DNA of 64,000 nucleotides from Prosthecobacter gellanilyticus (GCF_007992435.1 NZ_BKAG01000010.1:62001-126000); one strand, 5' to 3'; numbered from the stretch's first letter, positions 27,485-37,283 are shown. Notes: generated by a model from the sequence alone, not told the origin. Program-made: numbers and translations.

Positions 27485-29197
27485 ATGTCTGATACGCCGC
27501 CCGAAGATTTCCAGCATCTCCCCACCGCCGATGCTGACGCCGCGCGTGCCGCCAAGGCAGCCCTTTGGAAACAGATCGCCGAGCAGCGGAAGCAGAGCCG
27601 CGCAGCCGCCACGCCGCCAGTGGAGCCCGCGCCTGAACCCGAACCTCCCGCCCCCGAAGAACCGCTGCCAGCACCGCAGCGACCGAGTTCGCGAGATGAA
27701 TGGGCGGAACTCTTTGCGATGAATCCGGATGAGGCAGCTGGCTCCACGCTGCCCGCCCTGAATCCCTCCCCCGCCGCCTCGCCGGCTCCGAGAAAACGCA
27801 GCGTGATCCGGCGCAACACGCCGCCGGTGGAAACACCCCCAGAGCAGCCTCTGCTTTCCGAATCCGCGCCAGAGTCTCCTTCGACTCCAGAGCCAGCTCC
27901 TGAAAGCACTGTCGTTTCGCAGCCTGAGACACCTCGTTCGGAACCGGAGCCAGTTCGCGAAGAACCTGTCGTCGCTGAAGCACCGGAGAAGCCGCGCAAG
28001 AACAAGACCAAGATCAGCAAACACACGGAGGACTCCCCTGCCAGTGCGACGACGCCCAAGGCCGAAACGCCCAAAGATGCGGATGCCAAGCCGGCCGAAC
28101 AAAAGGCTCCCAAGGATGGTGATGCCGAGGGCGAAAAGAAGCCTGACGCCGATGTTCTGAAGAAGGACAGCCCGGTAGTGCGGTTGCTGCGGCAAAAGTG
28201 GGTGCAGTGGGGTGGCGCATCACTCTCACTCAGCCTGGGCATTCATCTGTTGATTCTAGGTGTGGGCGGCTTCCTGGTGGTGAACCAAGTCCTGCTCGAA
28301 CCCCAGGTGGACTTCCTGCCCGGTGGCACACAGCAAGGGCAGCAGGCCTCCCAGGAACTGCAGCACAAGGTTCAGCAGAAGAAGCAGCCCTGGAACAAGA
28401 AGATCCCCAAGCAGAAGATCGCCGCGGTTGGCTCCATTTCCGAGATCGTATTACCGGATGAAGTGCCGGACCTTCTCGATCTGCCCAGCGCGAACAACAT
28501 GCTTGCGAATAGCAAGGTCGGCGGCGGATTGGGTGGTGGCGGTTTCGGCAAGGGTATGGGCCTAGGTGCCAAAGGCGGCATGGTCTTCCAGCCGCTCTCG
28601 ATGTTTGGCCGTGAGATCAAGGCGAAGAAACTGGCGCTTGTGCTCGATGTCTCCAGCTCGATGGCGCCGTTCCTGCCCAAGGTGATCGAGGAAGTGGACA
28701 AGGTGGCGCGTGGCAGCATCATCGTGCTTTTTCCAGGCTGTGGCTTGGAAGCCCCTCCTGGAGGCGGGCTCAGTGGCGATGAGGTCTACCGCACGAATGG
28801 AACTGAGTTTGAGCGCTTCTGGAGATCCGGCGGCATGTCTTCCATTTCAGACGCCCGCAAGTTTAAGTTCAGCCGCAATGACCCGATCCCCAGCGAGAGC
28901 ATCTACAACATTCTCTCCAATAGGCCGCAGACCTTCTTCGTGCATTACGTTGGTGTTGGTTACGCCTGGACAGCACTGCTTAGCGAGCAGGTGAGGCAGG
29001 CAGATGCGCTTTACTGGTTCTCCGATTTCCAGGACAGCGCGAACTTCCAGCAGCTCGAGATCGTGCGTGAGAACCTCTTACGCCGGAAGCAGAAGCTCTA
29101 CATCCAGCCCTATACGCATGGGTCTTCGTTTGATCTGGTGAGAACCCAGCTTGTGGAGCCGACAGGTGGTGAGGTGATCGAGGCGAACATGCAGTGA
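27485..29197 (+). CDS. Single-pass membrane protein with proline-rich N-domain and VWA-like C-domain
   Basis: About 570 residues from the ATG at 27485. Residues 1-230 are low-complexity, rich in Pro, Glu, Ala and Lys, and should be disordered and cytoplasmic. One hydrophobic helix lies near 241-263 (SLSLGIHLLILGVGGFLVVN). It is followed by a Gln/Lys-rich linker, a glycine-rich stretch (345-365) and a domain with ALVLDVSSSMAPF near 385, which holds the DxSxS metal site of von Willebrand A domains. The DUAL layout resembles TonB-like or secretion-associated proteins, but no family is certain. It converges with ccsA. Confidence 0.7.
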   Translation: MSDTPPEDFQHLPTADADAARAAKAALWKQIAEQRKQSRAAATPPVEPAPEPEPPAPEEPLPAPQRPSSRDEWAELFAMNPDEAAGSTLPALNPSPAASPAPRKRSVIRRNTPPVETPPEQPLLSESAPESPSTPEPAPESTVVSQPETPRSEPEPVREEPVVAEAPEKPRKNKTKISKHTEDSPASATTPKAETPKDADAKPAEQKAPKDGDAEGEKKPDADVLKKDSPVVRLLRQKWVQWGGASLSLSLGIHLLILGVGGFLVVNQVLLEPQVDFLPGGTQQGQQASQELQHKVQQKKQPWNKKIPKQKIAAVGSISEIVLPDEVPDLLDLPSANNMLANSKVGGGLGGGGFGKGMGLGAKGGMVFQPLSMFGREIKAKKLALVLDVSSSMAPFLPKVIEEVDKVARGSIIVLFPGCGLEAPPGGGLSGDEVYRTNGTEFERFWRSGGMSSISDARKFKFSRNDPIPSESIYNILSNRPQTFFVHYVGVGYAWTALLSEQVRQADALYWFSDFQDSANFQQLEIVRENLLRRKQKLYIQPYTHGSSFDLVRTQLVEPTGGEVIEANMQ

Positions 29198-29311
29198 TGA
29201 CTTGCAGGCCGCCCCGTCAGAACGCGGAACACCGGTCCTGGTGAGTTTCGTTTCCTTGATCCTTGGGCTGGCTGCGGCTCCGTCGTCATTCGAGAAGCCA
29301 CCGCACCTGCA

Positions 29312-31300
29312 TCAAGCCGGCACCGGAGGACGATTCTTCACTTTGCGGCCTTCGCGCCAGGCGAGAAACAATCCATACGTCAGCAGAAGCACCTGACTGA
29401 GCCAGTAGCCGTAGATCTTCGGCCAAGTGCCGTCCGTGAATCCGTAGGCATGCAGGCCGACCCCGAGCTGGTTCACACCGAACCAGCTGAAGATCACAAT
29501 GCACCCGAGGACGAGATTGCAGCAATGCAGGCCGATCTCGCGGATGTAACCACCCAGGCGGGCATGCAGGATGACCAGGCACATGAGCACGATCATGAGA
29601 GCCCCGTTCTCTTTGGGATCCCAGCCCCAGAACCGGCCCCAGCTGTAGTTCGCCCAGATGCCACCGAGGACGGTGCCGACGAGAGACAGCAGCAGGCCGA
29701 AACCAATGAAGGCATAGGCGATCTTGGTCATGGCGCGGGCATCGTCATCTCCTGTCCGGAGACCGCCCAAAAGGCGCTTGATGAAGTAAACGATGGAGAT
29801 GAGGGCTGCGACCATGCAAGCGGCATAACCAAGATTGATGATCGGCACGTGCGTGGACAGCCAGAAGTTCGTAATGAGCACGGCCTGGAGCTGCTGGAGG
29901 TTGTCCGTGGCCTCGGCGGTATCAAACTGGATGGAAAGGAACATGCAGGCGGTGCCGGCCACCGCGGCAATGAGCAGGCCGAGTCCGCGTTTGGTCAGCC
30001 ACTCAGCAATGAGGCCCAGCAGGGCGCAGGCGGAGCCGATGAAGAGGATCGTCTCATACAGCGTGGTGATGGGCGGGCGCTGCAGGATGATGCAGCGAAC
30101 GACCACGCCGGTGACGGCCAGAGCGGTGGCGCTGATCAGCGCGAGCCAGGCCAGCAATCTGGCGGTCTTCTCCAGTCGGGAACCTGGTGAGATCCAGGTC
30201 AGCCCCACCAAGATGAAACCGGTGAGGAAGATCCACTGGGCCTTGAAGAAGTAATCAGCTTTGATGAGATGCTGCTCCAGACCGACATATTTTGCCTCGC
30301 CGCGCTCTTTGGCGGCTGTCTGGATTTTCGTCAGCAGCGCCTGGGACGCAGTCTTGAACTTTGCGGCATCTGGCAGCGCGAGATAGATGTCCTCGTAATC
30401 CGCCAGCCACTTGAGCTGCCCCGCGTTCGGCACGGTGCCGCTGTTCAGGGAGTCGAAAATCAAGGCACCAGGGCCATCCCAGATCTCAACAGACTTGTCG
30501 GCCGAGGGAAAGAGCCGGAGCTGCGCCTCGGCATTGCCGCTCATCATCGCACCGAGCGCTGTTTTGAAGAACTGCTGGAACCAGGGCAGCTGCATCGGAG
30601 CACCACTATTCTTCACGACCTCGATGATCTTGGGCAGGCTCTGGGACAGGCGCACGGGCGCGGTGACACCTTCAGGCAGGCTTTCCCCTTTGCCAAAGGG
30701 CGCGCGGATAAAGTCAAAGTGGCCCATCATCATCTCGAAGTCGAGATAGCTGGAGGCAAGCTGCACGATCATGCGCTGCTCGGGGCTGAGCTTTTTGGAT
30801 CCCATCTCCCGATACACCTTCATCTTGTCCATCAGAGTCACGCGGGCAGGCTCGATCTCGGCATAGGTGTACTGGTCACGCTTGGCCTTTGTTGGCAGGC
30901 CCAGCTCCGCGATCGCTGAGGAGTTGTCCACTTTGAACAAGGGCACGATGCGGGCCACGTCTGGCCGGAACCAGGTCAGAAGCAGCCACTGAGTCCCGCT
31001 GAGTTTCACAGGCTTATCCCCTTCTTTGACGATGGGCTTCTGAGTGGCGGGATCCACCAGCGGCTTGCCACCAGACATCTCCCCATTGTCCGTGAGCCAG
31101 ATGCTCTGCCGGGCGCGGAAGCTGAGCAGGCGCGTGTTCGCCACCTTCTCCAGAGGCTTGATGCGGCCAGACTCCAGCACGGGGATGGCCTCAAAGATGG
31201 CTGACACCTCGGGATCGCGGAGAAGCTCGAGCGAGGGGAGCTCAGCCGCCTCCGCCAGCGATGCCAGCATGACCAAAAGTGTGACAAGGAAGTTCTTCAT
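29312..31300 (-). CDS. ccsA: Cytochrome c assembly protein CcsA/CcsB-type (system II), with an N-terminal extension
   Basis: A 662-residue membrane protein. The last 330 residues are the CcsA/CcmC-like domain with about eight helices and the haem-handling motif SWGRFWGWDPKEN near residue 553; flanking histidines are in STHVPI and GLHAYGF. Residues 1-330 form a signal-peptide-led periplasmic region absent from short CcsA proteins, as seen in fused or large bacteroidete-like CcsA. It lies 13 bases after ResB, the partner of system II that ligates haem to apocytochromes outside the membrane. Cytochrome-domain proteins are encoded just upstream. Confidence 0.9.
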   Translation of the reverse strand: MKNFLVTLLVMLASLAEAAELPSLELLRDPEVSAIFEAIPVLESGRIKPLEKVANTRLLSFRARQSIWLTDNGEMSGGKPLVDPATQKPIVKEGDKPVKLSGTQWLLLTWFRPDVARIVPLFKVDNSSAIAELGLPTKAKRDQYTYAEIEPARVTLMDKMKVYREMGSKKLSPEQRMIVQLASSYLDFEMMMGHFDFIRAPFGKGESLPEGVTAPVRLSQSLPKIIEVVKNSGAPMQLPWFQQFFKTALGAMMSGNAEAQLRLFPSADKSVEIWDGPGALIFDSLNSGTVPNAGQLKWLADYEDIYLALPDAAKFKTASQALLTKIQTAAKERGEAKYVGLEQHLIKADYFFKAQWIFLTGFILVGLTWISPGSRLEKTARLLAWLALISATALAVTGVVVRCIILQRPPITTLYETILFIGSACALLGLIAEWLTKRGLGLLIAAVAGTACMFLSIQFDTAEATDNLQQLQAVLITNFWLSTHVPIINLGYAACMVAALISIVYFIKRLLGGLRTGDDDARAMTKIAYAFIGFGLLLSLVGTVLGGIWANYSWGRFWGWDPKENGALMIVLMCLVILHARLGGYIREIGLHCCNLVLGCIVIFSWFGVNQLGVGLHAYGFTDGTWPKIYGYWLSQVLLLTYGLFLAWREGRKVKNRPPVPA

Positions 31301-31313
31301 AAGACAGAAAAGG

Positions 31314-32660
31314 TCAGAGTTTCAGATAGGCGAGCCAGAAGCCCGCAGTGACGACAAACAGGGTGATGCCGACCGCGAGCCAGGGATTCCACTTCATGGC
31401 TCGGGCCAGCATCAGGACGAAGTGAATGAGCAGGCCGATGGCGACGAGGATGCAGGAGATAAGAGGCCAGTGGTCCGAGGGATTTTCCACGACCTGGAAG
31501 CCGCTGCGCTTCACCCCGCCTTCCTCCTCACCGGAATCAAAGCTGCTCTGGAAGATGGCATAGCCCTCACCACGCACAGGTTCGTTCATGGTCACCACTC
31601 GCTTCTCCTCACGGGTGCCGTGGAGCTTGGTCACCTTGCTGGTGAAGCGGCGGGCACGATTGGTGCCAGGATGTTTCTCCTGGCTGGTCTCATCCAGGCG
31701 GATCGCGAAGGGCAGACGATAGGAGCGGCGGGTGATGTTGATGAGGAACTTCTGGTCGCCGATGGTGACCGTCCATGGAGCCCTGGCGAACTCCCAGAGG
31801 ATGCCACGCTGCTCGGCACCGCTCTTTTTGTCCTTCACGACCGCGACGCAGGCCTGGGACAGCCGCTCATCAGGGAGGAGCTGGCCGTTCTCATCCAGCT
31901 TTGTCAGTTCCTGGATGTAGTAGCCATCCACCGCATCGCCACGCGTGGCATCCTCCGCATGCTTCACCTCGGCGTGCTGCTTCCAGTTGGTGATGCTGAG
32001 GTCAAACGGCAGGCTCTCATGGGTGAAGGTGCGGGACTTGCCATGATCCGTGCTGTTACCGAGGTCCTGGAACAGCCTTGCGTCGATGACCAGCACGCTG
32101 CGCTTCGAGCCCTCCGGCTGCACTTTCTCGATCTCGATCACGCGCTCATGGAAGCTTTGGAACTCATCATTCGTCTGGCCTTCCGCCAGGTTCAGGATGC
32201 CTTCGTTGGCAAAGTGGTAGGTCACCGCGCCGGCGGCGATCATGAAGAGAATGGCGAAGTGGCTGATGACGACCCCGATCGTGCGCGGGCTCTTGCGGAT
32301 GCGGATGAGACCACCTAACAACATGTTCACAAACAAGACACCCATCAGCGTGTAGCCGCCTGGCAGGATGGGGGTGGGCAGCACCACATCTCCGATGTTC
32401 CAGTAGACATCCAGCGCCAGTGCGCGCCAGCAGGCGCCGACGTCAATGCGATCGACGATCACAGATTCAAAATACCGCGCCTGGCTGGCGACCAGGCCAT
32501 ACTCTGCCTGCTCCAGCGTGCCCAGAAAGGTGAGCAGGAGCAGCAGGGCCAGGACGACGGTGGCGAGTCCGAAACTGGACAGGAACGCGATGATTTTCGC
32601 GGGAAAGCTTTGGGGGGAAGTGGACACGGGGAAAGCGGCGCTGTTAATGACGAAAGACAA
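31314..32660 (-). CDS. resB: ResB-family cytochrome c biogenesis protein
   Basis: A 448-residue protein with two N-terminal transmembrane helices (IIAFLSSFGLATVVLALLLL and a second near residue 115), a third near 135, a large periplasmic domain of about 220 residues, and two C-terminal helices (HWPLISCILVAIGLLIHFVL and the last 20 residues). The start LASFGLATVVL..TFLGTLEQ is the ResB signature in which Thr-Leu-Glu-Gln follows helix 1. ResB and CcsA form the system II haem lyase. It sits between the lipoprotein gene (60 bases) and ccsA (13 bases). Confidence 0.88.
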   Translation of the reverse strand: MSFVINSAAFPVSTSPQSFPAKIIAFLSSFGLATVVLALLLLLTFLGTLEQAEYGLVASQARYFESVIVDRIDVGACWRALALDVYWNIGDVVLPTPILPGGYTLMGVLFVNMLLGGLIRIRKSPRTIGVVISHFAILFMIAAGAVTYHFANEGILNLAEGQTNDEFQSFHERVIEIEKVQPEGSKRSVLVIDARLFQDLGNSTDHGKSRTFTHESLPFDLSITNWKQHAEVKHAEDATRGDAVDGYYIQELTKLDENGQLLPDERLSQACVAVVKDKKSGAEQRGILWEFARAPWTVTIGDQKFLINITRRSYRLPFAIRLDETSQEKHPGTNRARRFTSKVTKLHGTREEKRVVTMNEPVRGEGYAIFQSSFDSGEEEGGVKRSGFQVVENPSDHWPLISCILVAIGLLIHFVLMLARAMKWNPWLAVGITLFVVTAGFWLAYLKL

Positions 32661-32720
32661 AAGGGAAACGACGAAGGGAGGACTGCGGAAGGCAATGCTT
32701 TTGGTTCGTCAAATAGAGGA

Positions 32721-33377
32721 TCACTCCTTCGGCAGGTTGGGCCGGATGGACTGGCAAAACTGGTCAAAGGCCGCCGCGTTTTGCTCCACCAGGGCCTTGG
32801 GGCCGGTGAGCTTCACAAAGATGGTGGCCTGCTCCGCGCTGTTGATCAGGCCGAGCATTCGGTAGCCGGTCTTGGCGGCTTCAGCACCGAAGCCTTTGAA
32901 GTCGCCATCAAAGGCTACAAAGGTCGCCTCGCGGTTGAAGAAGGGCTTCTTCGGCAGACTGGCGAGTTCCTCGGCGGTGTAAGGGGGCAGTCCCATCTGC
33001 GAGCGCCAGCGGTTCACGTTGGCATCGAGACCGCCCGAAGGCCCGGGCAAGAGGGAGATGTAGCACTCGCCTTCCTGGTTTGGACCGAAGCGGAGATCCA
33101 CCAGGCGCATGCCCATGGGATCAGGAGTGGAGCTTTCAGCCCAGCCTTGCGGCACCGTCCAGGCCAGCAGGCTGCGGAAGTCCATGCGCGGCTGCGGTGT
33201 TTCCGGCTTTGCATCATCATAGAACCGGGTGGCGCTGGAAATGTCCACGGCAGGCGGGCGCGCGTACTGGGACAGCTCACGAGACTCGGTGATGGGTTCC
33301 GTGGAGTCAGGAGCGCAGGCAGCGAGGCAGGCAGATGCTGCAAGACAAGCCGCAAGACGTGGGGGGGATGCAATCAT
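32721..33377 (-). CDS. Predicted lipoprotein of unknown function
   Basis: About 218 residues from the ATG at 33377; a GTG 30 bases upstream is a weaker alternative. The N-terminus MIASPPRLAACLAASACLAAC ends in a lipobox (LAAC), so an outer or inner membrane lipoprotein is expected. The mature part has a segment SLLAWTVPQGWAE and ends in a domain with FDQFCQSIRPNLPK, resembling a conserved Verrucomicrobia family that I cannot name. It precedes resB and ccsA on the same strand and may assist the same respiratory or cytochrome system. Confidence 0.65.
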   Translation of the reverse strand: MIASPPRLAACLAASACLAACAPDSTEPITESRELSQYARPPAVDISSATRFYDDAKPETPQPRMDFRSLLAWTVPQGWAESSTPDPMGMRLVDLRFGPNQEGECYISLLPGPSGGLDANVNRWRSQMGLPPYTAEELASLPKKPFFNREATFVAFDGDFKGFGAEAAKTGYRMLGLINSAEQATIFVKLTGPKALVEQNAAAFDQFCQSIRPNLPKE

Positions 33378-33610
33378 GATGGCGATGAATAACGAGCAAA
33401 CGGGCAAAGGCTTTGGACAACGTGCTTCAGGGATGAAGAAACGAAGGTGGAAAATGACAAGTGCCCAGTGGTCAGACCAAGCTTTCCACGGAGATTACGT
33501 TCCCGTGTCATGCCTAGTTCACCATCCCTGAGACCACCTCAACCAAAACACCATGCCGATGTGACAGGCAGCATCAACACAGGTGGGGGTTCAGGTGCAG
33601 TCATCAAGGT

Positions 33611-35743
33611 TCAGGAACCCTTGTGATCTGTGTGGCAGGCCTTGCAGTTCGAGGCCTTTTTAAAAGCTTCCATGCCAGTCGCGTCCTTGGCCTGGATCTT
33701 CTTCACGGAGGCGATGAGGATCTCACACTTGCTGGCCCAGGCGGCTTTGTCACCTTTCGGCGGCATGGCTGCGGCGATGTCCTGGCAGATTTTCAGCATC
33801 TGCGCCACCTCGGCATCACTGGCGGTGCCCGCCGATACCTTTTTGCTCAGGGCATCATCAGGTTTGAAGGACTGCTTCATGGCCACCTTGATGACATCGC
33901 TGCCACCGGCGGCAGCCTTCTTGTCGTCCGCTTTCTTGGCCTCAGGCTTCGCGGCGTCTGGCTTGGGAGCATCAGGTTTCTTCTCCTCGGCTTTTTTGGC
34001 ATCAGCTTTTTTGGCATCAGCTTTCTTGGCGTCATCCTTCTTCGGCTCTTCTTTTTTCGGCGGGGCCGGAGGAGCAGGCGGTGGCGTGGTGAGAGCGGCG
34101 ATCTCGGCTTCGCTCAAGCCAACGTTCACCTTCAAGCCAGGAAGCTGGCCTTCAAGTGCCTTGGCACCGTTTTTGGTGACAGCGGTCTGCCAGGCGAAGA
34201 GCTTCTTCAGCCCCTTGGCACCCGCGAGTTTGGCGATGCCGCCATCTGTGGTCTTGGTGCCGTAAAGGTTGAGGTATTCCAGCTTCTGCAACGTGGCGAG
34301 CTTGGCGATTCCAGCATCGGTCACCTTGGTGTTTTCGAGGTGCAGGCGCTCCAGGTTGCTCATCTTCGCCAGCGTGTCAGCAGCGGCATCGGTGACCTGG
34401 CTGCGGGCAAGGTCCACCCACACAATTTGTTGGGCGATCGGCTCCAGAAGAGCGAGCTCTTTGTCGGTGAACTTGTCAGCGGCATTGATGACGCTGAGGC
34501 GAAGCTGCTCAGTGTCCTGGGCCAGCGGCATGAGGCTGGCATTCAGAGCCTGCATCTTGGCAGTGACATCAGCGACCTGCTTCTTCTCAGCATCCGTCAG
34601 AGGCTTGGCTTTTGGCTTCTCAACCTTGGCAGCAGCGGTGGCATCTCCCTTTGGCAGCCCCTTGGCGAGCACCACGGCGAGGGCACCTTCCACATCAGCC
34701 GGGGGCTTGGCAGCGGCCACGGTGTCAGATTCAGAAGCACCGGCTTCAATCCACCACTTCAGAATGGCGATCTCTTCCTTCGTGAGCTGCGGCTCATCAC
34801 TCGGCGGCATGTGCTCATCGTCATCAGTCGGCAGAAGAGCGCGAACGAGGAGAAGGCTGTCCTTGGTGTTCTTCGGGATGACAGTGTTCTCGCCATCGCT
34901 GCCACCCTTCAGGATGGAGGCGAAGGTGTGAAGCTGCAGCTTGCCCTTCTTCTTCTCCTCACCGTGACAGCTCACGCATTTGGCTTTCATGATCGGAGCC
35001 ACGACATCTTTATAAACCACTGCCTTCGCAGCGATGGCAGCATCAAGCTTGCCACCAGCGGCAGCAGGAGCGGCGGCGGGTGCAGCTGCCGCAGGTTTGG
35101 CAGCGGCATCAGCCTTGGCGGGAGCCGCGGCGGCCGGTGCTGGTGCGCCGGCAGCAGGAGCAGCGGCCACGATGGCAGCGGGCTTGGCATCATCTTCAGC
35201 GGTCCAGCCGTTGTTGATCTGTGTGTTCGGCAGCTTGGCCTTGAGCTGGGCCACGCCAGCCTTGGTCACGCCGCTCTGCCAGAAGTAAATAGACTTCAGC
35301 TTGCTGAGACCGGCCAGCGTGGGCAGCCCCTTGTCAGTGACCTTGGTGTTGTAAAGGTTGAGATACTCAAGCGAGGCGAGACCCTTGAGATGGTCCAGGC
35401 CAGCATCACTGATGGCGGTGTTTTCCAGATGAAGCTCCGTGAGGTTCTTCATCGTGGCCACCTTGGCCAGACCTGCGTCGGTGATCTTCGTGCGAGCCAG
35501 GTCGATCGAGGTTACCTTGTCCGCGATCGGAGCCAATGAATCGAGCCCAGCATCTGTGAAATCCTTGGCCACATTCAGAGCTGTGAAGCGATAGGTCTTG
35601 CCATCGGCAGCGATGGGCATGAGCGAGGCTCCGGAGGCATTGACCTTGTCGAGAGCGGCCTTGATGGCGGGATCAACAGCAGGCTGCTCGGCAGCGTGCA
35701 GGCTCAGGGCGAGGAGGGCCGGAAGCAGCAGGGATTTCTTCAT
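33611..35743 (-). CDS. Secreted leucine-rich-repeat / cytochrome c protein with internal duplication
   Basis: A 710-residue protein with a signal peptide (LLLPALLALSLHAA). Order of parts: leucine-rich repeats (about 55-175, LTELHLENTAISDAGL), an Ala/Pro-rich linker, a planctomycete-type cytochrome domain (CVSCH with distal Met in EHMPP), a second repeat block (about 435-560, LERLHLENTKVTDAGI), a Lys/Ala/Asp-rich linker and a C-terminal CKACH. The two repeat blocks are clearly duplicates. Two CxxCH sites imply two haems. The gene lies 97 bases after a similar cytochrome-domain gene, and ResB/CcsA follow. It may be a periplasmic electron-transfer or scaffold protein. Confidence 0.82.
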   Translation of the reverse strand: MKKSLLLPALLALSLHAAEQPAVDPAIKAALDKVNASGASLMPIAADGKTYRFTALNVAKDFTDAGLDSLAPIADKVTSIDLARTKITDAGLAKVATMKNLTELHLENTAISDAGLDHLKGLASLEYLNLYNTKVTDKGLPTLAGLSKLKSIYFWQSGVTKAGVAQLKAKLPNTQINNGWTAEDDAKPAAIVAAAPAAGAPAPAAAAPAKADAAAKPAAAAPAAAPAAAGGKLDAAIAAKAVVYKDVVAPIMKAKCVSCHGEEKKKGKLQLHTFASILKGGSDGENTVIPKNTKDSLLLVRALLPTDDDEHMPPSDEPQLTKEEIAILKWWIEAGASESDTVAAAKPPADVEGALAVVLAKGLPKGDATAAAKVEKPKAKPLTDAEKKQVADVTAKMQALNASLMPLAQDTEQLRLSVINAADKFTDKELALLEPIAQQIVWVDLARSQVTDAAADTLAKMSNLERLHLENTKVTDAGIAKLATLQKLEYLNLYGTKTTDGGIAKLAGAKGLKKLFAWQTAVTKNGAKALEGQLPGLKVNVGLSEAEIAALTTPPPAPPAPPKKEEPKKDDAKKADAKKADAKKAEEKKPDAPKPDAAKPEAKKADDKKAAAGGSDVIKVAMKQSFKPDDALSKKVSAGTASDAEVAQMLKICQDIAAAMPPKGDKAAWASKCEILIASVKKIQAKDATGMEAFKKASNCKACHTDHKGS

Positions 35744-35839
35744 GGGTGGGTGGGGACAGTTAAGCGGGGGAAACGGATGAGTGATGCCGTCAGAAGGTTA
35801 CGCTCCCAAGACGGCATCCCTTGCCAAGGCAGATCGGGA

Positions 35840-37018
35840 TCAAAGTTTGACAGCTTCTTTCGCCTCAGGCGGAAATTGAGCCTCGGAGACCTTCATCGTC
35901 TCGCTGGCACCGGACTGGATCCAGTAACGGATGGCGGCTGCCTCAGCAGGAGTGAGCTGTTCTTTGCCATCGGGTGGCATGTGCTCATCATCGTCATCAG
36001 GAAGAGCGATACGCTGAACGGTCAGGCTGTCCTCGGGCTTGCCTGCCACGATGTTCTTGCCGTTCTCACCACCCTTCAAGGCCATCTCATAGGTGTCGAG
36101 ACGGAGGTCGCCCTTCGACTTGTCCTCATTGTGGCACTTGTTGCACTTGGCTTCGAAGATGGGGAGGATCACGTGCTGGAACACAAGCTTCTCATCCGGT
36201 CCGGAGCTCGAGCCTGCAGGAGGAGTGGGCGGCGGAGGAGTGGGCGGCGGAGGAGTTGGAGTGGTGCCGCTAGAAGCGACCACCGGCACTGGAACCGGAA
36301 TTGGCACAGGAGTCGGCACCGGTGTGGGAACTGGCGCCGGGGTCGGGCTCGCCTCAGGAGCAGCAGGCTCCCCCTTGGTCTTCGGCTTCTCGACAAAGCT
36401 GAGCATCCACTTCTCCATGCCGGTGATCTGGCTCTTGATGGGCTCCGGAGCGTGCTCGGTCATGAACTTGGAGCCGTGACTCATGTTGCCGCCGAAGTGA
36501 GCACCGAGGCCCATGAGGCCGAAGCTGCCGAAGAAGAGCGCACGGTAGGCGTGCATGAGTTCCCTGTTTTCATGACTCATGGAGAAGATGCGGACCACAA
36601 GGGCCAGCAACACCCCGCAGGTACCGATGAGCGCCAGAGTTTGGTGAAGGGTGAAGTTCCCCCCTTCATAACCGCCTTCACGGGAAAGCATGATGCCCGC
36701 GAGCACCGCCATCACGGAACCTGCGGCACCGACCCAAAGAGTGAGCAGCGCACCTACGCCCAGGCTTTCCTCGCCACGACGAGTGAAACAGATCAGCTCC
36801 ATGAGGCAGAGCAGCCCTAGCGCACCCACGGGCATATGCAGGAGGATGGGGTGGAAACGGCCCACGAAGAGCACGCTGCTGGTCGCCTCATCCTTCGGCG
36901 TTTCATACATGGGTGGAAACATCACCAAGCCCGTCACAAAACCCACGATGAGGAGGAGCGTGGCCACCCAGACGAGTGTGTAGGACTTGGGAGAGTCGTA
37001 ATCAGAAGCGCGTGACAT
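35840..37018 (-). CDS. Membrane protein with DUF2231-like helices and a C-terminal cytochrome c domain
   Basis: About 392 residues from the ATG at 37018. Residues about 13-200 form five to six transmembrane helices of DUF2231 type (FHPILLHMPVGALGLL is the signature). A Pro/Thr/Val-rich linker follows, then a cytochrome domain with CNKCH and distal Met in EHMPPDG, matching the one in the neighbouring repeat protein. The soluble haem domain should face the periplasm. It is the first gene of a - strand run of cytochrome-related genes. Its electron partner is unknown. Confidence 0.82.
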   Translation of the reverse strand: MSRASDYDSPKSYTLVWVATLLLIVGFVTGLVMFPPMYETPKDEATSSVLFVGRFHPILLHMPVGALGLLCLMELICFTRRGEESLGVGALLTLWVGAAGSVMAVLAGIMLSREGGYEGGNFTLHQTLALIGTCGVLLALVVRIFSMSHENRELMHAYRALFFGSFGLMGLGAHFGGNMSHGSKFMTEHAPEPIKSQITGMEKWMLSFVEKPKTKGEPAAPEASPTPAPVPTPVPTPVPIPVPVPVVASSGTTPTPPPPTPPPPTPPAGSSSGPDEKLVFQHVILPIFEAKCNKCHNEDKSKGDLRLDTYEMALKGGENGKNIVAGKPEDSLTVQRIALPDDDDEHMPPDGKEQLTPAEAAAIRYWIQSGASETMKVSEAQFPPEAKEAVKL

Positions 37019-37220
37019 GGAGGGGGAACTAGTTTGGGAGAGCGGTGTCCAGGGGTGAGCCGCCAGAATTACCAACGTGGCATAGAATGACAATCAATCA
37101 GGCGAAAGCGTGTCGGATTGTGCCGCCGACATGTCGGAAAGGGCGGGCTGATGTCCCTTCCAGAGGGGCTACAAGAGCGGCAAAACTCTGTTTTTGACCC
37201 GGGAGCTGCGTCGGAAAGCC

Positions 37221-37256
37221 TGTGGCGGGGGCGTGGATTGCTTTGTGGCGGGGGCG
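37221..37256. repeat. 13-base direct repeat, 23-base period
   Basis: TGTGGCGGGGGCG occurs at 37221-37233 and again, without mismatch, at 37244-37256 in the intergenic region before the RND operon. The sequence shows the repeat directly; a protein-binding function is inferred. Confidence 0.7.
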
Positions 37257-37283
37257 CATGTCGTTGACCCAATAGGGTCTCAA

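Noticed and set aside
33623-35539. A 638-codon + strand open frame opposite the leucine-rich-repeat cytochrome gene
   Set aside because: The - strand frame has a signal peptide, CxxCH motifs and repeats; the + strand frame is an antisense shadow caused by GC-rich codon bias.
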